A stretch of DNA of 64,000 nucleotides from Streptomyces geranii (GCF_002954775.1 NZ_PJME01000049.1:1-64000); one strand, 5' to 3'; counted from the first letter of the stretch, positions 50,895-58,953 are shown. Notes: a model not told the origin generated them from the sequence alone. Numbers and translations are program-made.

Positions 50895-51992
50895 TCAGTC
50901 GTCCGGAGTTGTGTCTCGTGGCGGTTGTGTCGAGCCGCCGAAGCCCCTTCGTACCCTGCCGCCCAGGTCGCCCGCTCCGCCCGCGATGTCGGTGACCAGC
51001 TTCATCAGGGGGTCCTTGGAGTTCTTGACGTTGCTCGCGTAGCTCGACGCCGATTCGCGGAACGAGCCGGAGACCGACGTGTCCTTGTCCTCGGTGCGGC
51101 GCGGGTAGTGGCCGTCCATGATCCGCTGGAAGTCGCGGGACTCCGCCCACTTCTTCAGCTCGGCGGCGCGCACCGTGGTGAAGGGGTGGGTGCGCGGGAG
51201 GACGTTCAGGATCTTCAGGACCGAGTCGCGCAGGTCGCCGCCCGCCTCGTACTCCTCGGCCTGGGCGAGGAACGCGTCCACGTTCATCTCGTGCAGGTGG
51301 TTGCCGCCCGCGATCTTCATCAGGCCGCGCATGGAGGCCTTGAGGTCCTGGCCGACGAGCAGTCCCGCGCGGTCGGCGGACAGCTCCGACTTGCGGAACC
51401 ACTCGCGCAGGGCGGTGACGATCGCCATGATCGCGATGTTGCCCAGCGGGATCCAGGCCACGCGGAGGGCCAGGTTGGTCAGGAAGAGGAGGATCGTCCG
51501 GTAGACGGAGTGGCCGGAGAGAGCGTGGCCCACCTCGTGGCCGACGACGGCCCGCATCTCCTCCTCGTCGAGCAGCTCGACCAGGCCGGTGGTGACGACG
51601 ATGATCGGCTCGTCCAGGCCGATGCACATCGCGTTGGGCTGGGGGTCCTGGTTGACGTACATCGGCGGGACCTTCTCCAGGTCCAGGATGGCGCAGGCGT
51701 CCCGCAGCATGGCGTCGAGGTGGACGAACTGCTGGTCCGAGACCCGCACCGAGTCGGACAGGAACAGCAGCCGCAGACTGCGCTCGGGGAGCAGTCCGCT
51801 GAGCGCCTTGAAGACGGTGTCGAACCCGCTGAGCTTGCGCAGGGCGACCAGGGCGGAGCGGTCGGCCGGGTGCTCGTACGCCCGCGAGGAGATCCCCGGG
51901 AAGCGCCTGCGCTGCCTGCTCGGCACGTTCTCGTGGGCGTCCGGGCCCTCGCCGGGCCCGTGCCCGTTGCTCTCGTGGCTGTCGTCGGACAT
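50895..51992 (-). CDS. M48-family (HtpX-like) zinc metalloprotease
   Basis: A 365-residue protein with the zinc site HEVGH (152-156) and downstream SELSADRAG glutamate ligand region (about 212-220). One or two hydrophobic segments (ILLFLTNLALRVAWIPLGNIA, in part, about 165-195) anchor it, with the active site likely facing the cytoplasm. M48 proteases of this kind degrade damaged membrane proteins. ATG 51992 has GGGGGA four bases upstream; ATG 52004 is an alternative adding four residues. The C-terminal 50 residues are Ser/Asp-rich. Confidence 0.88.
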   Translation of the reverse strand: MSDDSHESNGHGPGEGPDAHENVPSRQRRRFPGISSRAYEHPADRSALVALRKLSGFDTVFKALSGLLPERSLRLLFLSDSVRVSDQQFVHLDAMLRDACAILDLEKVPPMYVNQDPQPNAMCIGLDEPIIVVTTGLVELLDEEEMRAVVGHEVGHALSGHSVYRTILLFLTNLALRVAWIPLGNIAIMAIVTALREWFRKSELSADRAGLLVGQDLKASMRGLMKIAGGNHLHEMNVDAFLAQAEEYEAGGDLRDSVLKILNVLPRTHPFTTVRAAELKKWAESRDFQRIMDGHYPRRTEDKDTSVSGSFRESASSYASNVKNSKDPLMKLVTDIAGGAGDLGGRVRRGFGGSTQPPRDTTPDD

Positions 51993-52093
51993 GTGTTCCC
52001 CCATGCGTCGATTGCCCTTATGTGCCCCCCGAAGCGGGGCCCAGCCTAGGCGGAGATACCGTGGCGGGGCAGCACACCGTAAGGAGCGATCCG

Positions 52094-52264
52094 ATGGATC
52101 CGATGGACCACACCCCCGCGAGCGACTGGATCACCGAGGCCGCGAAAGCCGCCGAGAGACAGGGATCCGGCGATCTGCTCCGGGTCGTGCTGATCGTGAT
52201 GTTCTTCGGCTGCATCCTGACCGCGTGGTTCCTGCTGCGGGGGTACAGGGAGAAGGACGACTGA
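52094..52264 (+). CDS. Mini membrane protein (56 residues)
   Basis: A short protein beginning MDPMDHTPASDW, with an amphipathic N-terminal helix (ITEAAKAAERQG) and one membrane helix (LLRVVLIVMFFGCILTAWFLL), ending RGYREKDD. AAGGAG lies seven bases before ATG 52094, so the start is well supported. It is divergent from the M48 protease gene. Function unknown. Confidence 0.75.
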   Translation: MDPMDHTPASDWITEAAKAAERQGSGDLLRVVLIVMFFGCILTAWFLLRGYREKDD

Positions 52265-52395
52265 AAGCGCCCGGAAGTTCCCCGCCGGAGCCCCGCCGCG
52301 GCCTGTCGGCGGAGTCGGCGTGATCCCCGTCGGCGGGCACGCTTACGATGGGCCGACGTCTTTATCCCGCCCTCACCGGATAGGTCCTGCCGAAG

Positions 52396-52560
52396 ATGAG
52401 CTTCCACAGCACCGCAGCCCAGTTGGTCACCCTTGCCGCCGAGGGCGAGGAGCACGGCGGCAACCACGAGAGCCTCAGCCCCTACCTCACCGGTGGCGGC
52501 GCCTTCTTCATCCTGATGCTCCTGCTGTGGATCACCACCCGTTTCAACCGTGACCGCTGA
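52396..52560 (+). CDS. Mini membrane protein (54 residues)
   Basis: A short gene: MSFHSTAAQLVTLAAEGEEH, then a polar stretch and a C-terminal membrane helix (GGGAFFILMLLLWITTRF) ending NRDR. Codon use has the strong third-position GC typical of neighbours. TACGAT at about 52343-52348 is a -10 candidate. It sits just ahead of nadD. Function unknown; the second tiny single-helix protein in 500 bp. Confidence 0.7.
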   Translation: MSFHSTAAQLVTLAAEGEEHGGNHESLSPYLTGGGAFFILMLLLWITTRFNRDR

Positions 52561-52585
52561 GTAGGGTCCCCTCAGACGGGGCCGG

Positions 52586-52591
52586 TAGTGT
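52586..52591 (+). promoter_or_regulatory. Candidate nadD -10 box
   Basis: TAGTGT, eight bases before ATG 52600, giving an almost leaderless mRNA. No strong -35. Confidence 0.4.
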
Positions 52592-52599
52592 CTGCAGGC

Positions 52600-53226
52600 A
52601 TGGGAGAGCAGGACATGCCTACCGGCCCGTCGAACCCGGGCAAGCGCCGCCTCGGCGTCATGGGCGGGACATTCGACCCGATCCACCACGGACACCTCGT
52701 GGCGGCCAGTGAGGTCGCCGCGCAGTTCCACCTCGACGAGGTGATGTTCGTACCGACCGGGCAGCCGTGGCAGAAGAGCGACCGCAGTGTGTCACCGGCC
52801 GAGGACCGCTATCTGATGACGGTCATCGCGACCGCCGAGAACCCCCAGTTCTCGGTCAGCCGCATCGACATCGACCGCGGCGGCCCGACGTACACCACGG
52901 ACACCCTGCGCGACCTGCGCGCGCTCAATCCCGACACGGACCTGTTCTTCATCACGGGCGCCGACGCGCTCGGCCAGATCCTCACCTGGCGCGACGCCGA
53001 GGAACTGTTCTCCTTCGCGCACTTCATCGGGGTCACCCGGCCGGGTCACACCCTGACCGACCCGGGACTCCCGGAGGGCGGTGTCTCGCTGGTCGAGGTT
53101 CCCGCCCTGGCCATCTCGTCCACAGACTGCCGTGCGAGGGTCGCCAAGGGCGACCCGGTCTGGTATTTGGTGCCGGACGGTGTGGTGCGCTACATCGACA
53201 AGCGCGAGCTGTACCGCGGCGAGTGA
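52600..53226 (+). CDS. nadD: Nicotinate-nucleotide adenylyltransferase
   Basis: A 208-residue enzyme of NAD synthesis joining ATP and nicotinate mononucleotide. GVMGGTFDPIHHGHL (19-33) is the nucleotidyltransferase signature, and ISSTDCRARV near the C terminus is the ISSTxIR-type motif. I start at ATG 52600 (GEQDMPTGP), as remembered for orthologues; GTG 52588 and ATG 52615 are alternatives. It heads a conserved actinobacterial order ending in rsfS and a histidine phosphatase. Confidence 0.95.
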   Translation: MGEQDMPTGPSNPGKRRLGVMGGTFDPIHHGHLVAASEVAAQFHLDEVMFVPTGQPWQKSDRSVSPAEDRYLMTVIATAENPQFSVSRIDIDRGGPTYTTDTLRDLRALNPDTDLFFITGADALGQILTWRDAEELFSFAHFIGVTRPGHTLTDPGLPEGGVSLVEVPALAISSTDCRARVAKGDPVWYLVPDGVVRYIDKRELYRGE

Positions 53227-53242
53227 GCCGAGAGGGGCACCG

Positions 53243-54991
53243 GTGAACGACCGATACGACTCGGGGTACGACGGCGACCAGCAGTACGAGCTCGTCGGCT
53301 ACGACGACTACGGCCGGCCTGTGTACCAGCCGGTACCGCCGCCGCAGCAACAGCCGTACCAGCAGCAGCACGTGCAGCCGGGGCAGCAGTCGTACGACCC
53401 CTACGGGCAGCAGGCGCCCCAGCAGCAGGGGTACGAGGGGTACGGCTACGACCCCTACGCGACCGGGCAGCAGCAGGCCGCGCCCTCCTACGACCCCTAC
53501 GGCACCGCGAACCCCGCCACCGGGTACGACCCCTACGGGCAGCCGGCGAGCAGCGGGCAGCAGCCCCGGGTCGCCGAGCAGCAGGCGCCCGCCGCACCGG
53601 CCGCACGCACCGCGCAGGCCGAACCGGCCGCCTTCGTACCGCAGCAGGGCGGCCCGCCCACCGCGGGAGACGTCTCCCAGGCCGCCGTGGCCCCGCAGGA
53701 GCCCGCGGGCGAACGCGACTACAGCACCCAGCAGTTCGCCTTCGTCGAGCAGCCGGACGGCGACTCCGAGGACGTCATCGACTGGCTGAACTTCACCGAG
53801 AACCGCACCGAGCGCCGCGAGGAGGCCAAGCGACGCGCGCGCGGGCGTGCCGTCGCCCTGGTCGTCGTACTCGCCCTGGTGGCGGTCGGCGGCGTCGGCT
53901 ACCTCTGGTACGCGGGCAAGCTGCCCGGGACGTCCTCCTCGGACACGAAGGCGGGCGGTGCGACCAGCACGGCGGCCCAGAAGCGGGACGTCGTCGTCGT
54001 GCACCTGCACAACACCAAGAAGGGCGGCACCTCCACGGTGCTGCTCGTCGACAACGCCACCACCAAGCAGGGCGCCACCGTCCTGCTGCCCAACTCCCTC
54101 GCCCTGACCGACGACGACGGCTCCACGACCACCCTCGCCAAGTCCGTGGACGACGACGGCTCCTCCGGGACCCGCGACGCCCTGGACACCGTCCTGGGGA
54201 CCGACATCGAGGGCACCTGGCGGCTGGACACGCCCTACCTGCAGAACCTCGTCGAGCTGGTCGGCAACATCGACATCGACACCAACGCGGACGTGCCCGA
54301 CCCCGACAGCGCCAAGAAGGGCACGGCGCCCCTGGTGAAGAAGGGCGAGGACCAGACCCTCAGCGGCAAGATGGCCGTCGCCTACGCCACCTACCTCGCC
54401 TCCGGCGAGACCCAGGACGCCCAGCTGGAGCGGTTCGGGGCGGTCATGCAGGGCGTGCTGCGCAAGCTGTCCTCCGACGCCCAGGCGGCGACCGTCACCG
54501 TGCAGACGCTCGCGCAGATCCTCGACCCCTCGCTGACCGACAAGGACCTCGGCGGCTTCCTCGCCAAACTCGCCGACCTCGCCAAGGGCGGCGACTACAA
54601 GACCTCGCTGCTGCCCGTCCAGGGCGACGGCACCCTGAGCGCCCAGGCCAGCTCCTCCGTCGTCAAGACGGTCCTCGGCGGCACCGCCAAGAGCCCCGAC
54701 AAGGACGCCGCGGTGCGTGTCTCCGTGCAGAACGCCACCGGCGACAAGACCGACACCGAGAAGGCCCGCGTGGTCCTCCTCAACGGCGGCTTCACCTTCC
54801 TGGAGGCCGGTACAGCCGGCACCCCGGCCGCCACCTCCCAGGTGCTCTACGCCGACGCCGCCGACAAGGAGAACGCCACCGAGGCCGCCAAGACGCTGGG
54901 CCTGCCCACCAGTGCGGTCAAGAAGGGCACGGTCACCTCGAACGCGAACGTCTCCGTGATCCTCGGCCAGGACTACGAGCCCGCCTCGTGA
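53243..54991 (+). CDS. LCP-like/LytR C-terminal domain membrane protein
   Basis: A 582-residue protein. Residues 1-200 are cytoplasmic and low-complexity, with four YDPYG/YDPYA units; one membrane helix spans about 203-223; an LCP-like external region runs about 245-450 (VVVVHLHNTKKGGTSTVLLV; YLQNLVELVGNIDIDTNADV); and a LytR_C domain lies about 485-582 (VRVSVQNATGDKTDTEKAR; VLLNGGFTF). LCP enzymes attach glycopolymers to peptidoglycan. The usual Pro-Arg-Asp motif is replaced by LLPNSLALT, so catalysis is doubtful. GTG 53243 has GAGAGGGG upstream. The spore-wall LCP PdtA of S. coelicolor may be related; I could not verify this. Confidence 0.8.
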   Translation: MNDRYDSGYDGDQQYELVGYDDYGRPVYQPVPPPQQQPYQQQHVQPGQQSYDPYGQQAPQQQGYEGYGYDPYATGQQQAAPSYDPYGTANPATGYDPYGQPASSGQQPRVAEQQAPAAPAARTAQAEPAAFVPQQGGPPTAGDVSQAAVAPQEPAGERDYSTQQFAFVEQPDGDSEDVIDWLNFTENRTERREEAKRRARGRAVALVVVLALVAVGGVGYLWYAGKLPGTSSSDTKAGGATSTAAQKRDVVVVHLHNTKKGGTSTVLLVDNATTKQGATVLLPNSLALTDDDGSTTTLAKSVDDDGSSGTRDALDTVLGTDIEGTWRLDTPYLQNLVELVGNIDIDTNADVPDPDSAKKGTAPLVKKGEDQTLSGKMAVAYATYLASGETQDAQLERFGAVMQGVLRKLSSDAQAATVTVQTLAQILDPSLTDKDLGGFLAKLADLAKGGDYKTSLLPVQGDGTLSAQASSSVVKTVLGGTAKSPDKDAAVRVSVQNATGDKTDTEKARVVLLNGGFTFLEAGTAGTPAATSQVLYADAADKENATEAAKTLGLPTSAVKKGTVTSNANVSVILGQDYEPAS

Positions 54992-55027
54992 TCCCGTACT
55001 CGTGATCCCGTAATGGTGATCCCTTTA
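54986..55027. repeat. Three tandem 14-bp repeats across a stop codon
   Basis: TCGTGATCCCGTAC (54986-54999), TCGTGATCCCGTAA (55000-55013) and TGGTGATCCCTTTA (55014-55027). The first unit contains the TGA stop of the preceding gene. Confidence 0.75.
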
Positions 55028-55066
55028 ATGACGTGGGGTGGTGTCGGCGGTCCGTGAGACCCTTGG

Positions 55067-55102
55067 GTATCCGTAGCAGTACCCGTAGTGGTACCCGTAC
55101 GG
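55067..55102. repeat. Three tandem 12-bp repeats before rsfS
   Basis: GTATCCGTAGCA, GTACCCGTAGTG and GTACCCGTACGG lie head to tail, 40 bases after the 14-bp array and 30 before the rsfS start. Confidence 0.75.
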
Positions 55103-55132
55103 TTTCCCCGACCGCCGACCGAAAGCCATGTA

Positions 55133-55576
55133 GTGACCGCCACTGACCGTTCCATCGAGCTGATCTCCGCCGCCGCGCAGGCGGCGGCCGACAAGCTCGC
55201 GCACGACATCATCGCCTACGACGTCAGCGACGTGCTGTCGATCACGGACGCCTTCCTGCTGGCCTCGGCTCCCAACGACCGTCAGGTCAAGTCGATCGTC
55301 GACGAGATCGAGGAGCGGCTCAGCAAGGAACTCGGCACCAAGCCGGTCCGCCGCGAGGGCGACCGCGAGGCCCGCTGGGTGCTCCTGGACTACGTCGACA
55401 TCGTCGTCCACGTCCAGCACAGCGAGGAGCGCGTCTTCTACGCCTTGGAGCGCCTCTGGAAGGACTGCCCCGAACTGGAGCTGCCCGCCGACGCGAAGGC
55501 CACCCGCGGCAAGGCCGCCGAGCACGCCAAGCTCCAGACCGAGGAGGACACCGCCGACTTCGGAGGGCTGCGTTGA
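55133..55576 (+). CDS. rsfS: Ribosome silencing factor RsfS
   Basis: A 147-residue RsfS/Iojap protein that binds uL14 and keeps ribosomal subunits apart in slow growth. Signatures: IIAYDVSDVLSITDAFLLAS and WVLLDYVDIVVHVQHSEERV (in parts). The C-terminal 30 residues are an added Ala/Lys/Glu tail. GTG 55133 starts TATDRSIEL as in orthologues. Its TGA overlaps the TTG of the next gene. Confidence 0.95.
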   Translation: MTATDRSIELISAAAQAAADKLAHDIIAYDVSDVLSITDAFLLASAPNDRQVKSIVDEIEERLSKELGTKPVRREGDREARWVLLDYVDIVVHVQHSEERVFYALERLWKDCPELELPADAKATRGKAAEHAKLQTEEDTADFGGLR

Positions 55577-56232
55577 GCGCCCCCGCGCGCGGGTCGGGTC
55601 CGGGCCGCCGCCTCATCCTGTGGCGGCACGGCCAGACCTCGTGGAACGTCGAGCGGCGCTTCCAGGGCACCACGGACGTCGAACTTACCGAGACCGGCGT
55701 CGGCCAGGCCCGCCGCGCCGCCCGGCTGCTCGCCTCCCTGAAGCCCGACGCGATCGTCGCCTCGGACCTCCGGCGGGCGGCGAACACCGCGCGGGAGCTG
55801 GCCGACCTCACCGGCCTCACGGTCACGCACGACGAGGGCCTGCGGGAGACCTACGCGGGCGTCTGGCAGGGCCTGACGCACGAGGAGATCATCGCCCGCC
55901 ACGGCGACGAGTACGCCGCCTGGAAGCGCGGTGAGCCGGTCCGCAGGGGCGGCGGCGAACTGGAGACCGAGGTGGCCGACCGCGCCGCCCCCGTGGTGCT
56001 CAGGCACGCCGAGAAACTCCCCGAGCAGGGCACCCTCGTGGTGGTCAGCCACGGCGGCACCATCCGCACCACCATCGGGCGCCTCCTCGGCCTGGAGTCC
56101 CACCACTGGGAGAGCCTCGGCGGCCTCTCCAACTGCTGCTGGTCCGTGCTCGGCCAGGGCGCCCGCGGCTGGCGTCTGCTGGAGCACAACGCCGGCACGC
56201 TGCCCGAGCCGGTGCTCGGTGACGACGACTGA
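55573..56232 (+). CDS. Histidine-phosphatase family protein (GpgP-like)
   Basis: A 219-residue phosphatase of the phosphoglycerate mutase superfamily. The phospho-acceptor motif RHG is Arg18-Gly20 (LILWRHGQTSWN), with a second His in VVVSHGGTIR. In mycobacteria the gene after rsfS encodes glucosyl-3-phosphoglycerate phosphatase; the same neighbourhood makes that function possible here. The TTG start overlaps the rsfS stop by four bases (TTGA), so translation is coupled. Confidence 0.88.
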   Translation: MSAPARGSGPGRRLILWRHGQTSWNVERRFQGTTDVELTETGVGQARRAARLLASLKPDAIVASDLRRAANTARELADLTGLTVTHDEGLRETYAGVWQGLTHEEIIARHGDEYAAWKRGEPVRRGGGELETEVADRAAPVVLRHAEKLPEQGTLVVVSHGGTIRTTIGRLLGLESHHWESLGGLSNCCWSVLGQGARGWRLLEHNAGTLPEPVLGDDD

Positions 56233-56307
56233 CCCGGATTTCACTTTCCGGCAGGCCACAGGCTAAAGTTCTTCTTGTTCGCCCGGCCAGGCCGGAGAGG
56301 AACACGC

Positions 56308-56380
56308 GGGGCTATAGCTCAGTTGGTAGAGCGCCTGCATGGCATGCAGGAGGTCAGGAGTTCAATTCTCCTTAGCTCCA
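56308..56380 (+). tRNA. tRNA-Ala (anticodon GGC), copy 1
   Basis: 73 nt with the G3-T70 wobble pair that marks alanine tRNAs (acceptor GGGGCTA with TAGCTCC), anticodon stem CCTGC/GCAGG and loop ATGGCAT, discriminator A. CCA is not encoded. Identical to 57128-57200. Confidence 0.96.
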
Positions 56381-56402
56381 CAGCAGATGATCGTGGATCA
56401 AG

Positions 56403-56432
56403 ATCCCGTCCCCTCCGGGGGACGGGATTTTT
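56403..56432 (+). terminator. Intrinsic terminator of tRNA-Ala copy 1
   Basis: A perfect 11-bp stem (56403-56413 with 56418-56428), TCCG tetraloop and five T: a classical Rho-independent terminator, unusual in having a T run in this genome. Confidence 0.9.
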
Positions 56433-56502
56433 CGTGCGCCCCGCTTGAGTCACTTGGGGCCCGGAGGCGTATACCTCTGCGGAAGCTCTTCTTACGTGCG
56501 CG

Positions 56503-56554
56503 TTCGTACCGGCAGGGACGGCCTCGGCGGGTCCCGTGTCCGGACTGGTACGAA
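56503..56554. promoter_or_regulatory. Inverted repeat before the mini zinc-ribbon genes
   Basis: TTCGTACC (56503-56510) and GGTACGAA (56547-56554) are 36 bases apart, about 80 bases before the first mini gene. CTGACC-N18-CAGAAT at about 56562-56591 is a promoter candidate just after. Confidence 0.35.
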
Positions 56555-56634
56555 GGCGTCGCTGACCGTATTGGTCCGGTCGTGGCAGAATCAAACGGCC
56601 GGAAGGGGGCGCGGCCCGACGGGAGGGAGTTGCG

Positions 56635-56808
56635 ATGCCTGCGAGCATCCTCAGGGAGGTCGGTCACCTCCCTGAAGCGGCGGTCATACGAGGCAGGAGA
56701 ACCCGTCTCAGCTGCCCTTCCTGCGGTTCCGGCCATGTCGCCCAGGTGCTCGGTGACAACGGTGGCATTTCCTACGTGTGCACGGCCTGCGGCCACAGCT
56801 GGAGCTGA
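56635..56808 (+). CDS. Mini zinc-ribbon protein (57 residues)
   Basis: A short protein: MPASILREVGHLPEAAVIRG, a basic link, then two Cys pairs, SCPSCGSGHVAQV and YVCTACGHSWS, which should bind one zinc ion as a ribbon. GGGAGGGAG lies six bases before ATG 56635. It reads straight into the next gene with three bases between. Such ribbons often bind nucleic acid or RNA polymerase; no partner is known here. Confidence 0.75.
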   Translation: MPASILREVGHLPEAAVIRGRRTRLSCPSCGSGHVAQVLGDNGGISYVCTACGHSWS

Positions 56809-56811
56809 TCG

Positions 56812-57045
56812 ATGGGTGCACACAGGAGGAAATGCGACTGGTGCGGCAGTGGTACGCCGATCGTCCGTGACATGGAGCCGGTGAACCATGACTACCAGTA
56901 CTGGTGCGAGGAATGCGCACGGGCGCTGATCATAAAAGGCGACCCGATCGAGACCTACCGTGAGCTGGAGGGCGAGCCGATCTACGGCCGGCTCCTGGAG
57001 GAGCACTGCACCCTCAAACGCTTCTACTCGTTCGTCACGGCCTGA
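56812..57045 (+). CDS. Mini Cys4 zinc-finger-like protein (77 residues)
   Basis: A 77-residue protein with CDWCGSG near residue 8 and YWCEECARAL near 30, giving a four-Cys zinc site, followed by an acidic helical part (DPIETYRELEGEPIYGRLLE) and a CTLKRFYSF end. It starts four bases after the stop of the zinc-ribbon gene, so the two form an operon. I recognise no named family. Both lie between identical tRNA-Ala genes. Confidence 0.75.
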   Translation: MGAHRRKCDWCGSGTPIVRDMEPVNHDYQYWCEECARALIIKGDPIETYRELEGEPIYGRLLEEHCTLKRFYSFVTA

Positions 57046-57127
57046 CCCCGGGAAACGATTTGGTGGTCCACCGGGGGGACCGGTAATGTTGGCGTCGCGC
57101 CGGGGGAACCCGGTCGCAACACCGCGC

Positions 57128-57200
57128 GGGGCTATAGCTCAGTTGGTAGAGCGCCTGCATGGCATGCAGGAGGTCAGGAGTTCAATTCTCCTTAGCTCCA
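57128..57200 (+). tRNA. tRNA-Ala (anticodon GGC), copy 2
   Basis: Identical over 73 nt to copy 1, and the identity extends a few bases on both sides (CGCG before, CAG after). Confidence 0.96.
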
Positions 57201-57210
57201 CAGGAAGTTG

Positions 57211-57243
57211 AAGGCGGGTCATCCGATCAGGATGGCCCGCCTT
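57211..57243 (+). terminator. Terminator of tRNA-Ala copy 2
   Basis: A 14-bp stem (57211-57224 with 57230-57243, one G-T pair) with a GATCA loop. Unlike copy 1, no T run follows. Confidence 0.75.
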
Positions 57244-57276
57244 CGGCGTTGCTCAGTAGGTACGGACTCGGCACGT

Positions 57277-57318
57277 ACAGAGGGGGGAGGGCCACCGCGG
57301 TGGCCCTCCCCCCTCTGT
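57277..57318. terminator. 42-bp perfect palindrome after the NuoF-like gene
   Basis: A 21-bp arm (57277-57297) and its exact complement (57298-57318) with no spacer. It lies 16 bases beyond the stop of the reverse-strand NuoF-like gene and would form a very stable hairpin. Confidence 0.8.
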
Positions 57319-57333
57319 GACTACGAACGAGCG

Positions 57334-58953
57334 TCAGCGACCGCTGCCGAGGGCCCTGCGGCCCCGTCCGCCGCGCTGGGACAGCACCGGCAGGCGGTCG
57401 GGGGCCGAGGCCCTGGTGTCCTCCTCGATGCGCAGCGCGAGTGCCGGGCAGCGGCGTACCGCGCGCAGCGCCTTCGCCTCCGCGTACCGGGGGACCTTCG
57501 CCTGGGCGACGGTGGGGAAGCCGTCGGGGCCGAGTTCGAAGACCTCGGGGAGGATGTCGGCGCACAGGCCGTGGCCCCGGCAGAGCGTCCAGTCGACGAA
57601 GATCTTCTGACGGCTGGGGCCGTTCTCCTCCTCCGTCTGGCCGCCCGGGATGCCCGTGGGGGTCTGGCCGCCCTCGAAGAGCGGCAGAACGCCTTCTACG
57701 GGCCTTCCGCAGCCGTTTCCGAGGACGTGGGCGGCGAGGTCGTCGGTGAACGCCTTGATGGTCGATTCCAGGAACATCGCGGAGCCGTCGGGGTGCGAGC
57801 ACGCACCGCGCCGCTTCACGGACCTGGCGACCTGCTTGACGGCCTCCAGGGCGGCCGGGCCGCCGCCGTTGAGGATGTCCTCCATGCCGCGCGCGGCGGC
57901 GGGCAGGCCGAGGTAGCAGGGGCCGCACTGGCCGGCGCTCTCCTCGGCCAGCCACTGGGCCACGCGCAGCGACTCGCCCAGCGGGCAGGTCTCCTGACTG
58001 ATCGGCAGGATCGCGCCGGCGCCGAGGGCGCCGCCGACGGCGTCCAGGGAGTTGCGGGAGACGATCGCCTCGTTGACGGTCGCCGCGTCGATCCACTTGC
58101 CGTGGTAGCCGCCGGTGAGCACGCCCTGCGGGACCGGCGGGGCGCCGGCGAGCTGGAGGACGTACCGCAGGGGCACACCTGTCGGGACCTCGATCACCAT
58201 GGGGCGGGCGACCGCGCCGGAGACCGTGAGCATGACGGTGCCCGGCTCGTCGTAGAGGCCGGTGTTGCAGTAGCGCTCGGCGCCGATGCGGGCGGCGATC
58301 GCGAGCTGGGCGTACGTCTCCGCGTTGGACAGCAGGGTGGGCGCTCCGCCGACGCCGCTCTGCGAGGCGCTGATCTTGCGGCCGGGCGGGATCGCCGGGC
58401 CGCCGTCGATGGAGCGGATCAGGGAGGCGGCGGCGCCGGTGACCATGCGGATCGGATTGCGCTGCACGCGCGCGCGGAGCGCGGAGCGGCGGCCGTTGTT
58501 GAGGCCGCGCTCGGCGAGCGCCGCCTCCATGGAGCGCTGGGTGGATTCACGTGTCACCCCGATGACCAGGGTGCGGGCGCCCATGGCCTCGGCGCAGAGC
58601 AGGGCGCCGTCCAGGATGAGGTGCGGGGCACGGTTGACCATCACCGTGTCCTTGCGGCAGGCGGGCTCGTCCTCGCTCGCGTTGACGACGACGACCGGCC
58701 GTACGCCGCGGCGGATCGCCGACTCAGCTACCGACCGCAGCTTCTTGTGGAAGGGGAAGCCCGCGCCGCCGCGGCCCTTCAGGGAAATGCGCTCGGCGAG
58801 CTGTGCGAGCTGCTCGCCGCCCATCGGTTCGAGCGGACCGTGCACCTTGAGGTGCATGGGCAGATCAAGTCGTTCGACAAGGTCGAAACCCGACGTGAGC
58901 TGGGGAAGCCCGACCACGCGGACCTCGGGTACGTCGGGCAGAGCCTCGTTCAC
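57334..58953 (-). CDS. NuoF-like flavoprotein fused to a ferredoxin domain
   Basis: A 539-residue protein. Residues about 50-400 resemble NuoF/HydB NADH:acceptor oxidoreductases: FMN/NADH loop KGRGGAGFPFHKK, NASEDEPACRKD, an SLBB domain, and an iron-sulphur segment with SAGQCGPCYLG plus a later CSHPDGSAM cysteine. Residues about 445-510 form a small ferredoxin (VDWTLCRGHGLCADILPEVF; AVRRCPALAL), probably 3Fe-4S or 4Fe-4S. It could pass electrons from NAD(P)H through FMN and clusters to the membrane protein whose stop codon overlaps its GTG start (GTGA). Substrate and direction unknown. Confidence 0.82.
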   Translation of the reverse strand: MNEALPDVPEVRVVGLPQLTSGFDLVERLDLPMHLKVHGPLEPMGGEQLAQLAERISLKGRGGAGFPFHKKLRSVAESAIRRGVRPVVVVNASEDEPACRKDTVMVNRAPHLILDGALLCAEAMGARTLVIGVTRESTQRSMEAALAERGLNNGRRSALRARVQRNPIRMVTGAAASLIRSIDGGPAIPPGRKISASQSGVGGAPTLLSNAETYAQLAIAARIGAERYCNTGLYDEPGTVMLTVSGAVARPMVIEVPTGVPLRYVLQLAGAPPVPQGVLTGGYHGKWIDAATVNEAIVSRNSLDAVGGALGAGAILPISQETCPLGESLRVAQWLAEESAGQCGPCYLGLPAAARGMEDILNGGGPAALEAVKQVARSVKRRGACSHPDGSAMFLESTIKAFTDDLAAHVLGNGCGRPVEGVLPLFEGGQTPTGIPGGQTEEENGPSRQKIFVDWTLCRGHGLCADILPEVFELGPDGFPTVAQAKVPRYAEAKALRAVRRCPALALRIEEDTRASAPDRLPVLSQRGGRGRRALGSGR

